Shown here: one piece after another, positions 1 to 6,491 of the stretch
How the letters are laid out: each line of letters opens with the position of its first letter
Position numbering within the stretch: position 1 is the stretch's first letter
NCBI GenBank assembly: GCA_003663225.1
Contig: QMZP01000047.1
Location: forward strand, 1 to 6,491
Reading direction: 5' to 3'
Length of the DNA: 6,491 nt
From: Candidatus Aenigmatarchaeota archaeon
GTDB lineage: Archaea; Aenigmatarchaeota; Aenigmatarchaeia; QMZP01
Notes under the pieces: generated by a model
Told to the model about the DNA's origin: nothing
Database searches by the model: none
Seen by the model: the letters and a program-made list of their open reading frames with translations, nothing else
Program-made: the position numbers and the translations under genes

Positions 1-1179
1 AATATAGCGGGATACTTGGGCAAGGGATGCGCTTTCGATGGCGGCGCAGATGAGTACATAGACGTTGGTGACAGCGCAAGCCTTGACATAACCGATGCCA
101 TAACCATAAGCGCGTGGGTCAGGATAGATGGTACCATAGGTCAGAGCAAGTACAATCCAGGTACATCATGCCTTGACATACTGGAGGCAGGGGGCTCATA
201 CGGCAACGGCACATACTGGATAGACCCAGACGGGCCTGGCGGCAACAGCTCCATACAGGCATACTGTGACATGGATACTGGTGGAGGCGGGTGGATATTG
301 GTATGGCACGGCCTGCCGACCCAATCACGGTATCTGCTCACGGACGGGCAGCGGGTCAACCTGGGCAACAATATAGTGTTCAATGAGATAAGGGTGGTCG
401 GTGTCAACCTGGACTTCGGCGTAACGGACACTACTTCCGAGACAGCTGTCCTGAAGAAGACGATACCGGAATACTTCAAGGATGTGGCTGACGAGCCAGA
501 CGGGAGCGACCCGAGGGTGAACTTCCATGACGTGAGCGGGAACAAGGACGTCACTCTCAGCAACAATTACTTCTTCCGCGGGTATGGTAACGACTGGAGG
601 ATATTCTACACCTGCGTGAACGTCGGTTCCGACCCCCAGGGAGATTACATGTACCTCGGCGGCTACAGTCCGTCCTGCACGCCAAGGAGCTCGTTCGATG
701 CCGCTGATGTCGGATGCTCCGGTAGCGGGAGCAACTACTGCCAGGATTCCCTTGACTGGACGCCTGTCGACAGCGGCCTCGGGCTGAGCAAGAGGGAGTA
801 CCAGGAAGCCAAGGTATGGGTAAGGGAATCCTCAGCAGGCACGAGGCTCACATCAGGCGCGGTAAACAAGTCCGGCGCATACGCCCTGGCGATAAGCAAT
901 ATCACAGTGACAGGAGAGATAAACGGCAATACCATAAGTTCGGATGCCTCTTCGGGATGGACGCACGTGGTCATGACGTATGACAAGGATGCCGGCTCCG
1001 ACCAGCAGAAGCTGTACATAAACGGCGCCCTGGCGGCACAGGGGACGCTGAGCGACCCTATAAACATGAACTCGGACAACCTCACCATAGGCAAGAACTT
1101 CACCGGCATATTGGACGAAGTCGCCATCTGGAACCGCGCCCTGTCGGCAAGCGAGGTGTCAAGCCTGTATAAGATGGGG
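1..1179 (+). other. LamG / concanavalin A-like domain 1, split by an inserted domain (residues 1-393)
   Basis: The N-terminal part (residues 1-54) carries the LamG opening, with GCAFDG, then a strand resembling YIDVGDSASLDI and the AITISAWVR strand. The family's very first strand (AYW-like) lies upstream of the window. The fold resumes at about residue 277 with YALAIS, GWTHVVMTYD (W320, H322, Y327, D328), the YING turn (residues 339-342) and the C-terminal signature DEVAIWNRALS (372-382), ending near G393. These are standard landmarks of the LamG jelly-roll, which typically binds glycans or proteins outside the cell, often with Ca2+. The two halves together make one normal LamG domain, and the intervening 220 residues belong to another fold. 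The ligand cannot be told from sequence. Confidence 0.88.
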
Positions 1180-4100
1180 CATGCGAAGCTGAACATGACA
1201 GAGTATGTAAGCAACGGCGGCACCCGCGACCCATGGACCAATTACACCGTGAAGGTGAGGAAGGCCGGCACCCTGGGCGTAGGGAAGGGGAAGTTCAACT
1301 TCAGCTCGAGCAAAACCATAAACATAACGGTCCCGGACGCCAACGCCACATACAATGAAGCTGAGAAGACAATAAACATAACAGGAGCCAACAACACATG
1401 CGAATCCCTTTATGACGAGATATTCAACGAGACACTGGTGAAGCAGCTCGCCACAACCGGTCATTTCACCAGGCACCTGAACATATCGGCCAGCCTCAAC
1501 GTGACCAACGCATCCACGTTCTACGTGGACCACTGCAGGCTCAAGATGGGCATAGACAGGGATTCGGAATTCAACATAACGAGCTACGGCAACCTCAGCA
1601 TAACAGGATATTCCCACATAGAGAGCGATACCGGCGGGTTGGGCAACGACTACAGGATATATGCCGCCCCGAACTCCAACCTCACCATATATAATAGCAT
1701 AGTGGAGGACAGCGGCCATGAATGGCATACAGACAGGATGTTCACGACAGAGACCACGGACACATACATAGACAACATCACGCTGAAGGACGGTTATGGC
1801 ATCAAGCTGGACGCCCAGTGGATAAACATCAGCAACGTGAAATGTGAGAGCTCCCATTATTGCATGTATACAGAAGGCTGCGACCATTGCATTATCGAGA
1901 ATGTCACGGCTACAGGGGGGGCCTACGGCGCCCTTGTATATGAGGACTACATGACACTGAGGAACTTCCTGACCGACGGCACCGACAACGGCCTATACTG
2001 GGCATCAGACGTGCAAGGCACAGTTGCCAACAACATTACCGTAAGGTCGGCAGACTATGGATTAAGGCTTTACGGGTTCGCGGGTACCGGGAACAGGATA
2101 ATAGACTCGTCGTTCGACGGCAGCGCGGCTGATGTATATGTTAGTGACAACTGGGATGCCCCTGCATCCATAGCCCTCCTTAACTGCACTTATGACGAAT
2201 CCGAGGTGACATGGGAATCTGATGCCACTGGTGAGTTCCAGCGCCAGTGGTACGTGGACTTCAACCTGACCAAGGCAGTCGACGGGGGAGCCATATGCAA
2301 CATGAATATCTCCCTTTATAACAGCACCGGCGACTACGCCACTTACGGCATGACCACGTGCAACTACACGAACGCCCTCAACCCGCGCGGCATGGTGGCA
2401 TACTGGCCCATGAATGACAACAAGATAGGCTCTGGCCAGATAATAGAGGACAAGATAGGGAGCAATGACGGGACAATATCCGGGGATTTGAACTGCACCA
2501 CTACAGGATACCTCAAGAAGGGCTGCAAATTCGATGCCACATCCAAGTACATAAATGCCGGCAACGTTGATAATGCCATAAACGGCAATTTCACGTGGGC
2601 GGCTTGGGTGTATCCTGTCAATATACCCGCTTCCACTGGAAGCCCGATAATAGCCAAAATGGCAGTCTTTGAGAGTGGGGCCCATTTTGGCATAGACACG
2701 GCCGAAGGTGGGAGTGAGTTGGTGCTGATGGACTGGAAAGATATAAGCACATGCGAAGGCGTGACACAGCTTGAGGCAAACAACTGGTACCATACTGTTG
2801 CAATGTATAATGGCACGGATGTCTCTATATACCTCAACGGGAAGCACGAGAAGAGCTGCCCCATGACAGTAACACCGGATACGACCACCGATCTTTACAT
2901 TGGCTTTGCCGGTTCAGTGTATTTCAACGGAACCATAGACGAAGTTGGGATATGGAACAGGGCATTAGAGCCCGGCGAGGTGGACAGGATTTACAAGGCA
3001 GGCTGGGCCAGGCTGAATGTCACTGAATACGTGCAGAAGCAGGCCGGCAGGACCTACTGGACCAACTACACTGCCCACATAAACAAGAGCGGGTACCTGT
3101 CCAATTCCACTGAATTCAACTTCAGCGGCAACGGGAAGATAATAAACATCAGCATAACCATGGGCGGTTCTGTCGCGAACCCGACCCTGACCTCGGCCAA
3201 CGGGGAGAACACGACAAACCAGGACCTGAGATGCTACACAAGGGTGTTCGACCCCGAGGACGACCCGCTCAACGTCACCGTGAGATGGTACAACGGCTCG
3301 CAGCTGGCCTTTGCGTATGAGTACAACGGCTCTTACACACTGGAAACCGACTTCACTGGCGTCCTGGACAGCAACCATACATTTGTCGGCAGCACATGGA
3401 AGTGCTCGGTGGGAATAGACGATGGCACGTCGCAGTACTGGCTGAACTCCAGCACCCTCACCATAGTGCCTTACGACACCAGCCTCTCGGCATTCGACCA
3501 GGAATCTGATGAGGAAGATGAAAGCCAGAGCCAGGATACCGTCTACGTAAACCAGTGGACAAAGTTCTATGCCGACTACACCAACTCGACCGGTGACAAG
3601 ATAGCGCAGGTCATGCACAGGGTAGGCGACATCGGGACAGGCCATTCGGTCGCTGCGGTCGACAAGGACGGGGACGGCGTCAATGACGACTTCGTGTATT
3701 CCGAGTATGACGACATATACGCTTACTCGTTCGACGCCACCAGCGCGGGTGATTACGAATGGCGCACATCCAAATCAAACTTCGACTACTCCTTCGACAA
3801 CATAGCCGTGGGGGACTTCGACAACGACGGGGACACCGAGATTGCCACCATAGGAAGCTATGGTCCCGGCTGCCTAAACATATTAAACCTGAGCAACGGC
3901 GTCCTTGAGCACCAGTTCTGCGGCCACGAATACACCTACTACAGCTTCGCTTACGGCGACATAGACGATGACGGGAGGAAGGACGATTTCGTGTTCGGCT
4001 CGAGGGACGTCTCGGGAATGGACAACGAGTATGGCATAGTGGTTTGGGGGTACAATGAGACCTCGGGCCAGTATGAGAACTTCTGGAACGCCACAGAGCC

Positions 4101-6491
4101 CAGGAACTGGATATACGGGCTCCAGATATCAGAGATACCTGACGGGCCCAACCTCATAGGGGTGGCGGATGGGGGCGGCTACAGGATATACGTGTACTAC
4201 GGCGAGAACGGCACGCTCAAGTTCGAGACTTCGTCGCTCGGCTATTACACGTGGGACCTCGAGTTCATAGACCAGGATTCCGACGGCAGGGAGGACGAGC
4301 TGGCCGTGGGAAGGCACGGCTACGTATACGTGCTGAATGACGACGGCTCGACCAACTGGACAGATTCGGCCCCATACGGTTACGAGTATGAGCTGGAGAA
4401 GTTCGACTTCGACGGGGACGGCATATATGACGATATCTTGGTTGGCTCCAACTACCACACGCTTGATGCATACAGCTCGGACGGGACCAAGCAGTGGAGG
4501 TTCACTGCGCCAGCCAAGGAGTTCGAAGACGTGTTCGGTTCCAACTATTTCACTGCCATACGCTTCGGTGATATCAACAACGACAACAAGCTCGAGATAA
4601 TAGTGGGCGGCTTCAGCAACAGGTACTGGATACTCAACTCGACCAACGGCGAGGTGATAGATAAGTTCTGGTACGGGTATGAGTCAGATATAGGTGAATC
4701 CTATATAGGAAAGAACACAGGTGATTCCCCCGGACTGCATGTGATAGGCGACATAAACGGCGACGGCATCAATGACATACTGGCGGCGAGAAACACTGGT
4801 TATGTGTACCAGAACCAGCAGGCATCGTGCAAGATAACAATAAACGGCACCGAGGACTACATGTATTACAACTATGACGATGACCTGTGGGAGTATGACC
4901 ACTTCTTCAACGAGACCGACTTCAACTTCAAGACCGGTGATTCGGTCACGTTCAACTGGAGCGTCACGTGCAGCAAGGGAGGGTATGTCACACAGAGCTC
5001 CGGCACGAAGAACATAACGGTCCATGTCAAGAACTCCACGGCGGAGTTCTACGACCAGGAGGATGACGATGAGGACAAGAGCGCGTGGGTCTCGGAGATG
5101 CCGATAGCCGAGAACCAGCAGACGTACTTCTTCGCCAACTATACCGACCTGCTGTCAGGCGAGCCGGCGGACAACCTCACGCTGGAGCTGGAATGGGTGA
5201 CTGATATAGGCAACACGTACGATGCCGCGGGCATGGACCTGGATGGCGACGGTGAGAAGGAGGCCTTCGTGTTCGGCGAGTATGACGACGTGTATGCCTA
5301 TTACATAAACGGCACCCAGGCATGGCGCTATAGCAACGGCATATATGATTCCGTAAGGGCGGTTGAGACGCATGACTTCAACAACGACTCGCTCATGGAA
5401 GTGGCTGCGCTCGCGAATAGAGGGTACCTGTTCATACTCAACAGCACGGGCGACGAGATATACAGGTCAGATGACTATGGCAGCTGCTACAACATGATGG
5501 CAGGCGACATAACAGGTGACGGCTTATGGGAGATTGCCATAAGCTGCAACAGCGTTGGCAGCGGCGGCTACGGCATAGCGGTCTTCCGGTACAACCCCGA
5601 CTATGACACCTTCGAGGAGTACTGGACAGCGACCGACGCCACGTGGTATGTGACGGAGATAAAGCTCTCGGAGATAGACGGGGGGCAGAACCTCGTGGGG
5701 TTCTCAGACGGCTCGGGCCAGGAGAAGGTCTACGTCTATTACGGCGACGGCACCAAGGCGTGGGAAACCACTGATGTCGGGAGCTCCTGCTACTCCTTCA
5801 CCTTCTTCGACTATGACAGCGACGGCAAGGAGGACGAAGTGGCGGCAGGAGAGATAGGCGACGTCTTCATATTCGACAGCAACGGCCAGATAAGGACCAA
5901 CACAAACCCCGTCGATTACGTGTATGAGATGGAGCCGTTCGACTACTACCAGGATGGCATAAGGAACGAATACCTGATATTCGAGGAGCATTACCTGAGG
6001 CTTTACAGGTATTACAGCTCCGAGATATGGAGCCAGCGCGTGGAGAACTGCCAGTACGGCTCGCTGTACGTGCATGACATAAACAATGACGGTGAGGATG
6101 AGATAATACTGGGCTGCAGGGACGCGGTGATATACATATACAACAGGACGGGCTCGCTGCTCTACAGGCTGAACTACCTGCTGCCCGGTGAGTTCTCGGG
6201 CACAGAATTCCCGAGGATGGGCGAAACCATATACGGCACGCAGGGCCTGGGTTTCACCGACGCCAACAACGACGTCTACATGGCCCTTGCCGCGAACGAC
6301 GCTTACATAGGCAGCATAAAGAGCTATCCCAACTGCCGCATAGGCTTCAGCGATGAAGACGAGTACAAGCGGATGAATTACAACATAAGCGCCGGCCTGT
6401 ACTACTACAACAGGACGTTCTCAGCGGAAGGGGACTACACATGGAACGCCACATGCGAGTCCATGAGGCACACGACCAAGTCGTCTGCGAG
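1..6491 (+). CDS. Giant modular surface/adhesin-like protein, partial at both ends (LamG, fibrinogen-like, beta-helix, beta-propeller domains)
   Basis: Frame 1 is open across the whole window, giving 2163 residues with neither a start nor a stop. The first residues fall inside a LamG domain and the last inside an Ig-like domain, so the gene extends both ways. In-frame ATG codons (the first at residue 91) sit inside domains and are not starts. Domain order is LamG with a nested YCDxxxxGGGW domain, short beta module, parallel beta-helix, Ig-like, LamG, short beta module, Ig-like, then two tandem propeller/Ig-like units. No catalytic motif or hydrophobic membrane segment is seen. Around 65 N-x-S/T sequons, paired cysteines and Asp-rich loops fit a secreted, glycosylated, calcium-binding protein; these family features are well known, while the adhesin role is inferred. 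ATA for Ile and AGG for Arg dominate throughout and argue for an archaeal host. The signal peptide and anchor, if any, must lie outside the window. No specific named protein is recognised. Confidence 0.93.
163..828 (+). other. Fibrinogen-like YCDxxxxGGGW domain nested in LamG 1 (residues 55-276)
   Basis: The stretch opens with SCLDILEAGG (C57), GTYWIDPDG and then YCDMDTGGGGW (Y88 to W98), an exact match to the YCD-x4-GGGW signature of prokaryotic fibrinogen-related domains. It closes with AKVWVRE (residues 270-276), the usual final strand of the family. Cysteines at 57, 89, 205, 226, 239 and 247 could form disulfides; C57-C89 corresponds to the conserved first pair of the fold. Related domains in animals (ficolins, intelectins) recognise sugars or acetyl groups, so a glycan- or protein-binding role outside the cell is plausible but inferred. 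At about 220 residues it is a full-length domain. The flanking residues are LamG strands on both sides, so the domain is an insertion and not a neighbour in series. Confidence 0.85.
1180..1332 (+). repeat. Short beta module after LamG 1, copy A (residues 394-444)
   Basis: This module of about 51 residues directly follows the LamG C-terminus. It contains AKLNMTEYV, then PWTNYTVKV and KFNFSSSKTINITV. The same pattern (A-[KR]-L-N-x-T-E-Y-V, W-T-N-Y-T, F-N-F-S, I-N-I) recurs after the second LamG domain at residues 1002-1052. It is probably a small beta-sandwich or linker that holds the LamG domain to the next module. It has several N-glycosylation sequons (N-M-T, N-Y-T, N-F-S, N-I-T). I do not recognise a named family for it. 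Confidence 0.72.
1333..2238 (+). other. Right-handed parallel beta-helix (pectate lyase-like fold) with N-terminal cap, residues 445-746
   Basis: Residues 445-499 look like the capping region. From about residue 500 there are successive short strands spaced roughly 20-25 residues apart: STFYVDHCRLKM, FNITSYGNLSITG, SNLTIYNSIVED, IDNITLKDGYGIKLD, INISNVKCES, IIENVTATGGAYGALVY, VANNITVRSADYGLRLY and IIDSSFDGSAADVYV. This I-x-N-x-[TS]-[VIF] plus YG-[AIL]-x-[LV] rhythm is typical of parallel beta-helix coils in NosD/pectate lyase-like surface proteins. Helices of this type bind or cleave polysaccharides or act as rigid stalks. I see no clear catalytic Asp/Arg set, so a structural or binding role is the safer reading. 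A Cys/His-rich coil (C615, C621, C627, C630) is unusual. The fold call is good; the exact boundaries are approximate. Confidence 0.78.
2239..2385 (+). other. Small Ig-like/beta-sandwich domain (residues 747-795)
   Basis: The segment reads as QRQWYVDFNLTKAVDGG, then AICNMNISLYNSTGD, then a closing strand ending at CNYTN. This W-Y-V-x-F / V-D-G-x-x-I-x-N / N-x-S-L-x-N-x-x-G pattern resembles the short Ig-like or carboxypeptidase-regulatory-like beta domains that follow beta-helices in archaeal surface proteins. Cysteines 766 and 787 could pair. It joins the beta-helix to the second LamG domain and probably serves as a structural spacer. The family assignment is tentative. Confidence 0.55.
2386..3003 (+). 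other. LamG / concanavalin A-like domain 2 (residues 796-1001)
   Basis: This is a complete LamG domain. It starts with GMVAYWPMND (Y801, W802), then the D-x-x-G-x-N-D-G-T strand, GYLKKGCKFDA, and FTWAAWVYP. It continues with the W-Y-H-T-V strand (W929, H931), the YLNGK turn (944-948), and ends with IDEVGIWNRALE (979-990) and YKAG. At about 205 residues it has the usual family length and has no insertion, unlike LamG 1. Four cysteines (832, 842, 918, 953) may form internal disulfides. LamG domains bind glycans or proteins extracellularly, often with Ca2+; the ligand here is unknown. Confidence 0.9.
3004..3156 (+). repeat. Short beta module after LamG 2, copy B (residues 1002-1052)
   Basis: This second copy of the module lies immediately downstream of LamG 2. 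It shows ARLNVTEYV, YWTNYTAHI, and EFNFSGNGKIINISI, matching copy A (residues 394-444) in length and in most key positions. The recurrence shows that LamG plus this module was duplicated as a unit, with the beta-helix between the two copies. It again carries several N-glycosylation sequons. Confidence 0.74.
3178..3468 (+). other. Ig-like domain with DPEDDPL strand (residues 1060-1156)
   Basis: The segment contains QDLRCYTRVFDPEDDPLNVTVRWYNGS, of which the D-P-x-D-D-P-L-x-V-x-x-R-W-Y-N-G core is typical of bacterial and archaeal Ig-like or cadherin-like repeats. It is followed near the end by the strand TWKCSVGIDDG, where C1135 can pair with C1078 as in an Ig fold. The acidic D-P-E-D-D turn could bind Ca2+. 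Such domains mostly act as spacers in surface proteins. It sits between the LamG half of the protein and the propeller half. Confidence 0.75.
3607..4818 (+). other. Beta-propeller 1 with Asp-rich Ca2+-type loops (FG-GAP/VCBS-like), residues ~1203-1606
   Basis: Seven D-x-[DN]-x-D-G-like loops recur through the segment, starting at residues 1221 (DKDGDG), 1272 (DFDNDG), 1320 (DIDDDG), 1424 (DQDSDG), 1469 (DFDGDG), 1524 (DINNDN) and 1584 (DINGDG). An eighth, degenerate position lies near 1376-1383 (ISEIPDGP). Each is followed by a hydrophobic strand and, about 15 residues on, an aromatic strand such as YVYVLN or YWILN. This is the blade pattern of FG-GAP/VCBS and integrin alpha-like propellers, whose loops bind Ca2+. 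Eight positions suggest an eight-bladed propeller, compared with seven in integrins; blade count is inferred from spacing alone. The expected role is calcium-stabilised ligand binding or adhesion. Confidence 0.85.
4822..5028 (+). other. Two-cysteine Ig-like domain closing unit 1 (residues 1608-1676)
   Basis: This domain of about 69 residues starts with SCKITINGTED (C1610), has an N-x-T-x-F-N-F-x-x-G-D strand and the VTFNWSVTCSKGGY strand (C1657), and ends at KNITVHV. The two cysteines lie where an Ig-fold disulfide would be. The same arrangement recurs at residues 2112-2152 after propeller 2. It also resembles the W-K-C strand of the Ig-like domain at 1060-1156. It is probably a spacer between propellers; I do not recognise a named family. 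Confidence 0.66.
5176..6324 (+). other. Beta-propeller 2 with partly degenerate Asp-rich loops, residues ~1726-2108
   Basis: Well-formed or near-canonical loops start at residues 1746 (DLDGDG), 1792 (DFNNDS), 1836 (DITGDG), 1937 (DYDSDG) and 2026 (DINNDG). Degenerate equivalents lie at 1890-1896 (SEIDGGQ), 1981 (DYYQDG) and 2087 (DANNDV). The eight positions match those of propeller 1 in order and spacing, including the degenerate fourth position with a shared I/L-S-E-I and D-G-x-N-L-[IV]-G pattern. Aromatic strands such as DDVYAYYI and KVYVYYGDG follow the loops. The fold and probable Ca2+-stabilised adhesive role are as for propeller 1, but more of the metal-binding loops have decayed. Confidence 0.84.
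6328..6491 (+). other. Two-cysteine Ig-like domain closing unit 2, partial (residues 2110-2163)
   Basis: The segment begins NCRIGFSDEDEYKRMNYNIS (C2112), continues with an N-R-T-F-S-x-E-G-D strand and then YTWNATCES (C2152), and runs into the window end. It aligns with the domain at residues 1608-1676: the first cysteine, the G-D turn and the W-[NS]-x-T-C strand fall in the same order. The final strand equivalent to KNITVHV is missing because the window stops. Confidence 0.64.

Larger units (their letters stand above)
3481..5040 (+). repeat. Large tandem unit 1: acidic linker + propeller + Ig-like domain (residues 1161-1680)
   Basis: The unit starts with an acidic linker (FDQESDEEDESQSQD, 1165-1179), then an N-x-x-x-[KT]-[YF]-[FY]-[AY]-x-[YN]-T-like strand leading into an eight-position propeller, and ends with a two-cysteine Ig-like domain. 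Unit 2, starting at residue 1681, follows the same order: an acidic linker (YDQEDDDEDK), a related strand (QTYFFANYT), a propeller with matching loops and a two-cysteine domain. The corresponding Asp loops lie about 500-525 residues apart. Sequence similarity is clear in motifs but modest overall, so the duplication is old. Confidence 0.82.
5041..6491 (+). repeat. Large tandem unit 2, truncated by the window end (residues 1681-2163)
   Basis: This second copy of the linker-propeller-Ig-like unit opens with YDQEDDDEDK (1684-1693) and the strand QTYFFANYT, then the propeller, then a two-cysteine domain whose second cysteine is C2152. By alignment with unit 1, about 12-15 residues of its last domain lie beyond the window. 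What follows could be a third unit or the C-terminal anchor; the window does not show which. Confidence 0.82.

Noticed and set aside
271..273. First in-frame ATG (residue 91) as a possible start codon
   Set aside because: It lies inside the YCDMDTGGGGW motif, in the middle of a domain, with coding sequence continuing upstream to base 1.
1159..1887. 242-residue open frame on the - strand
   Set aside because: Antisense to the short module and beta-helix, with no motif and compositional bias only. The + strand frame explains the whole stretch.
1498..2238. Beta-helix as an active pectate lyase or other polysaccharide-cleaving enzyme
   Set aside because: The coil pattern is visible but no catalytic residue set can be identified by eye, so an enzymatic call is not supported.
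2062..2847. 261-residue open frame on the - strand
   Set aside because: It lies opposite LamG and Ig-like coding sequence with clear protein motifs on the + strand. Its Val/Tyr/His/Ala-rich translation has no recognisable domain and arises from the strong codon bias of the real gene.
2965..3645. 226-residue open frame on the - strand
   Set aside because: Antisense to the second short module and the Ig-like domain; no domain, no plausible ribosome binding context, and biased composition.
4337..4600. 87-residue open frame on the + strand in another frame
   Set aside because: It is a Thr/Ser-rich shadow of the propeller frame, produced by reading GAC/GGC-rich codons out of phase.
3661..6120. 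Asp-rich D-x-D-x-D-G repeats as dockerin or EF-hand domains
   Set aside because: Dockerins need paired 22-residue repeats with their own helix pattern. Here the loops are spaced about 45-60 residues apart, each followed by beta strands, as in FG-GAP/VCBS propellers.

Overview
The window is a single uninterrupted coding region. Frame 1 of the + strand is open from base 1 to base 6491 (2163 complete codons plus two bases) with no stop, no start and no intergenic DNA, so it is an internal slice of one giant gene whose ends both lie outside. Codon use points to an archaeon: isoleucine is overwhelmingly ATA, arginine is mostly AGG, and synonymous third positions favour G or C. The domain style (LamG, YCDxxxxGGGW, parallel beta-helix, Asp-loop propellers, many N-x-S/T sequons) is familiar from large surface proteins of uncultured archaea, including DPANN-type lineages. 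That placement is inference; no taxonomic marker gene is present.

Layout by residue of the partial protein: (1) residues 1-393, a LamG/concanavalin A-like domain split by a fibrinogen-like YCDxxxxGGGW domain inserted at about 55-276; (2) residues 394-444, a short beta module; (3) residues 445-746, a right-handed parallel beta-helix with its N-terminal cap; (4) residues 747-795, a small Ig-like strand domain; (5) residues 796-1001, a second LamG domain without an insert, then residues 1002-1052, a second copy of the short module; (6) residues 1060-1156, an Ig-like domain; (7) residues 1161-1680 and 1681-2163+, two tandem copies of a unit made of an acidic linker, an eight-position Asp-loop beta-propeller and a two-cysteine Ig-like domain. 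The second copy runs off the window only a few residues before its expected end.

Everything visible is extracellular in character: carbohydrate- or protein-binding folds, probable Ca2+ loops, paired cysteines, and about 65 N-glycosylation sequons counted by eye. The most economical reading is a modular, heavily glycosylated, calcium-stabilised adhesin or cell-surface/S-layer-associated stalk protein. No enzyme active site, transmembrane segment, signal peptide, RNA gene, mobile element, CRISPR array or regulatory site is visible. The antisense open frames are by-products of codon bias.
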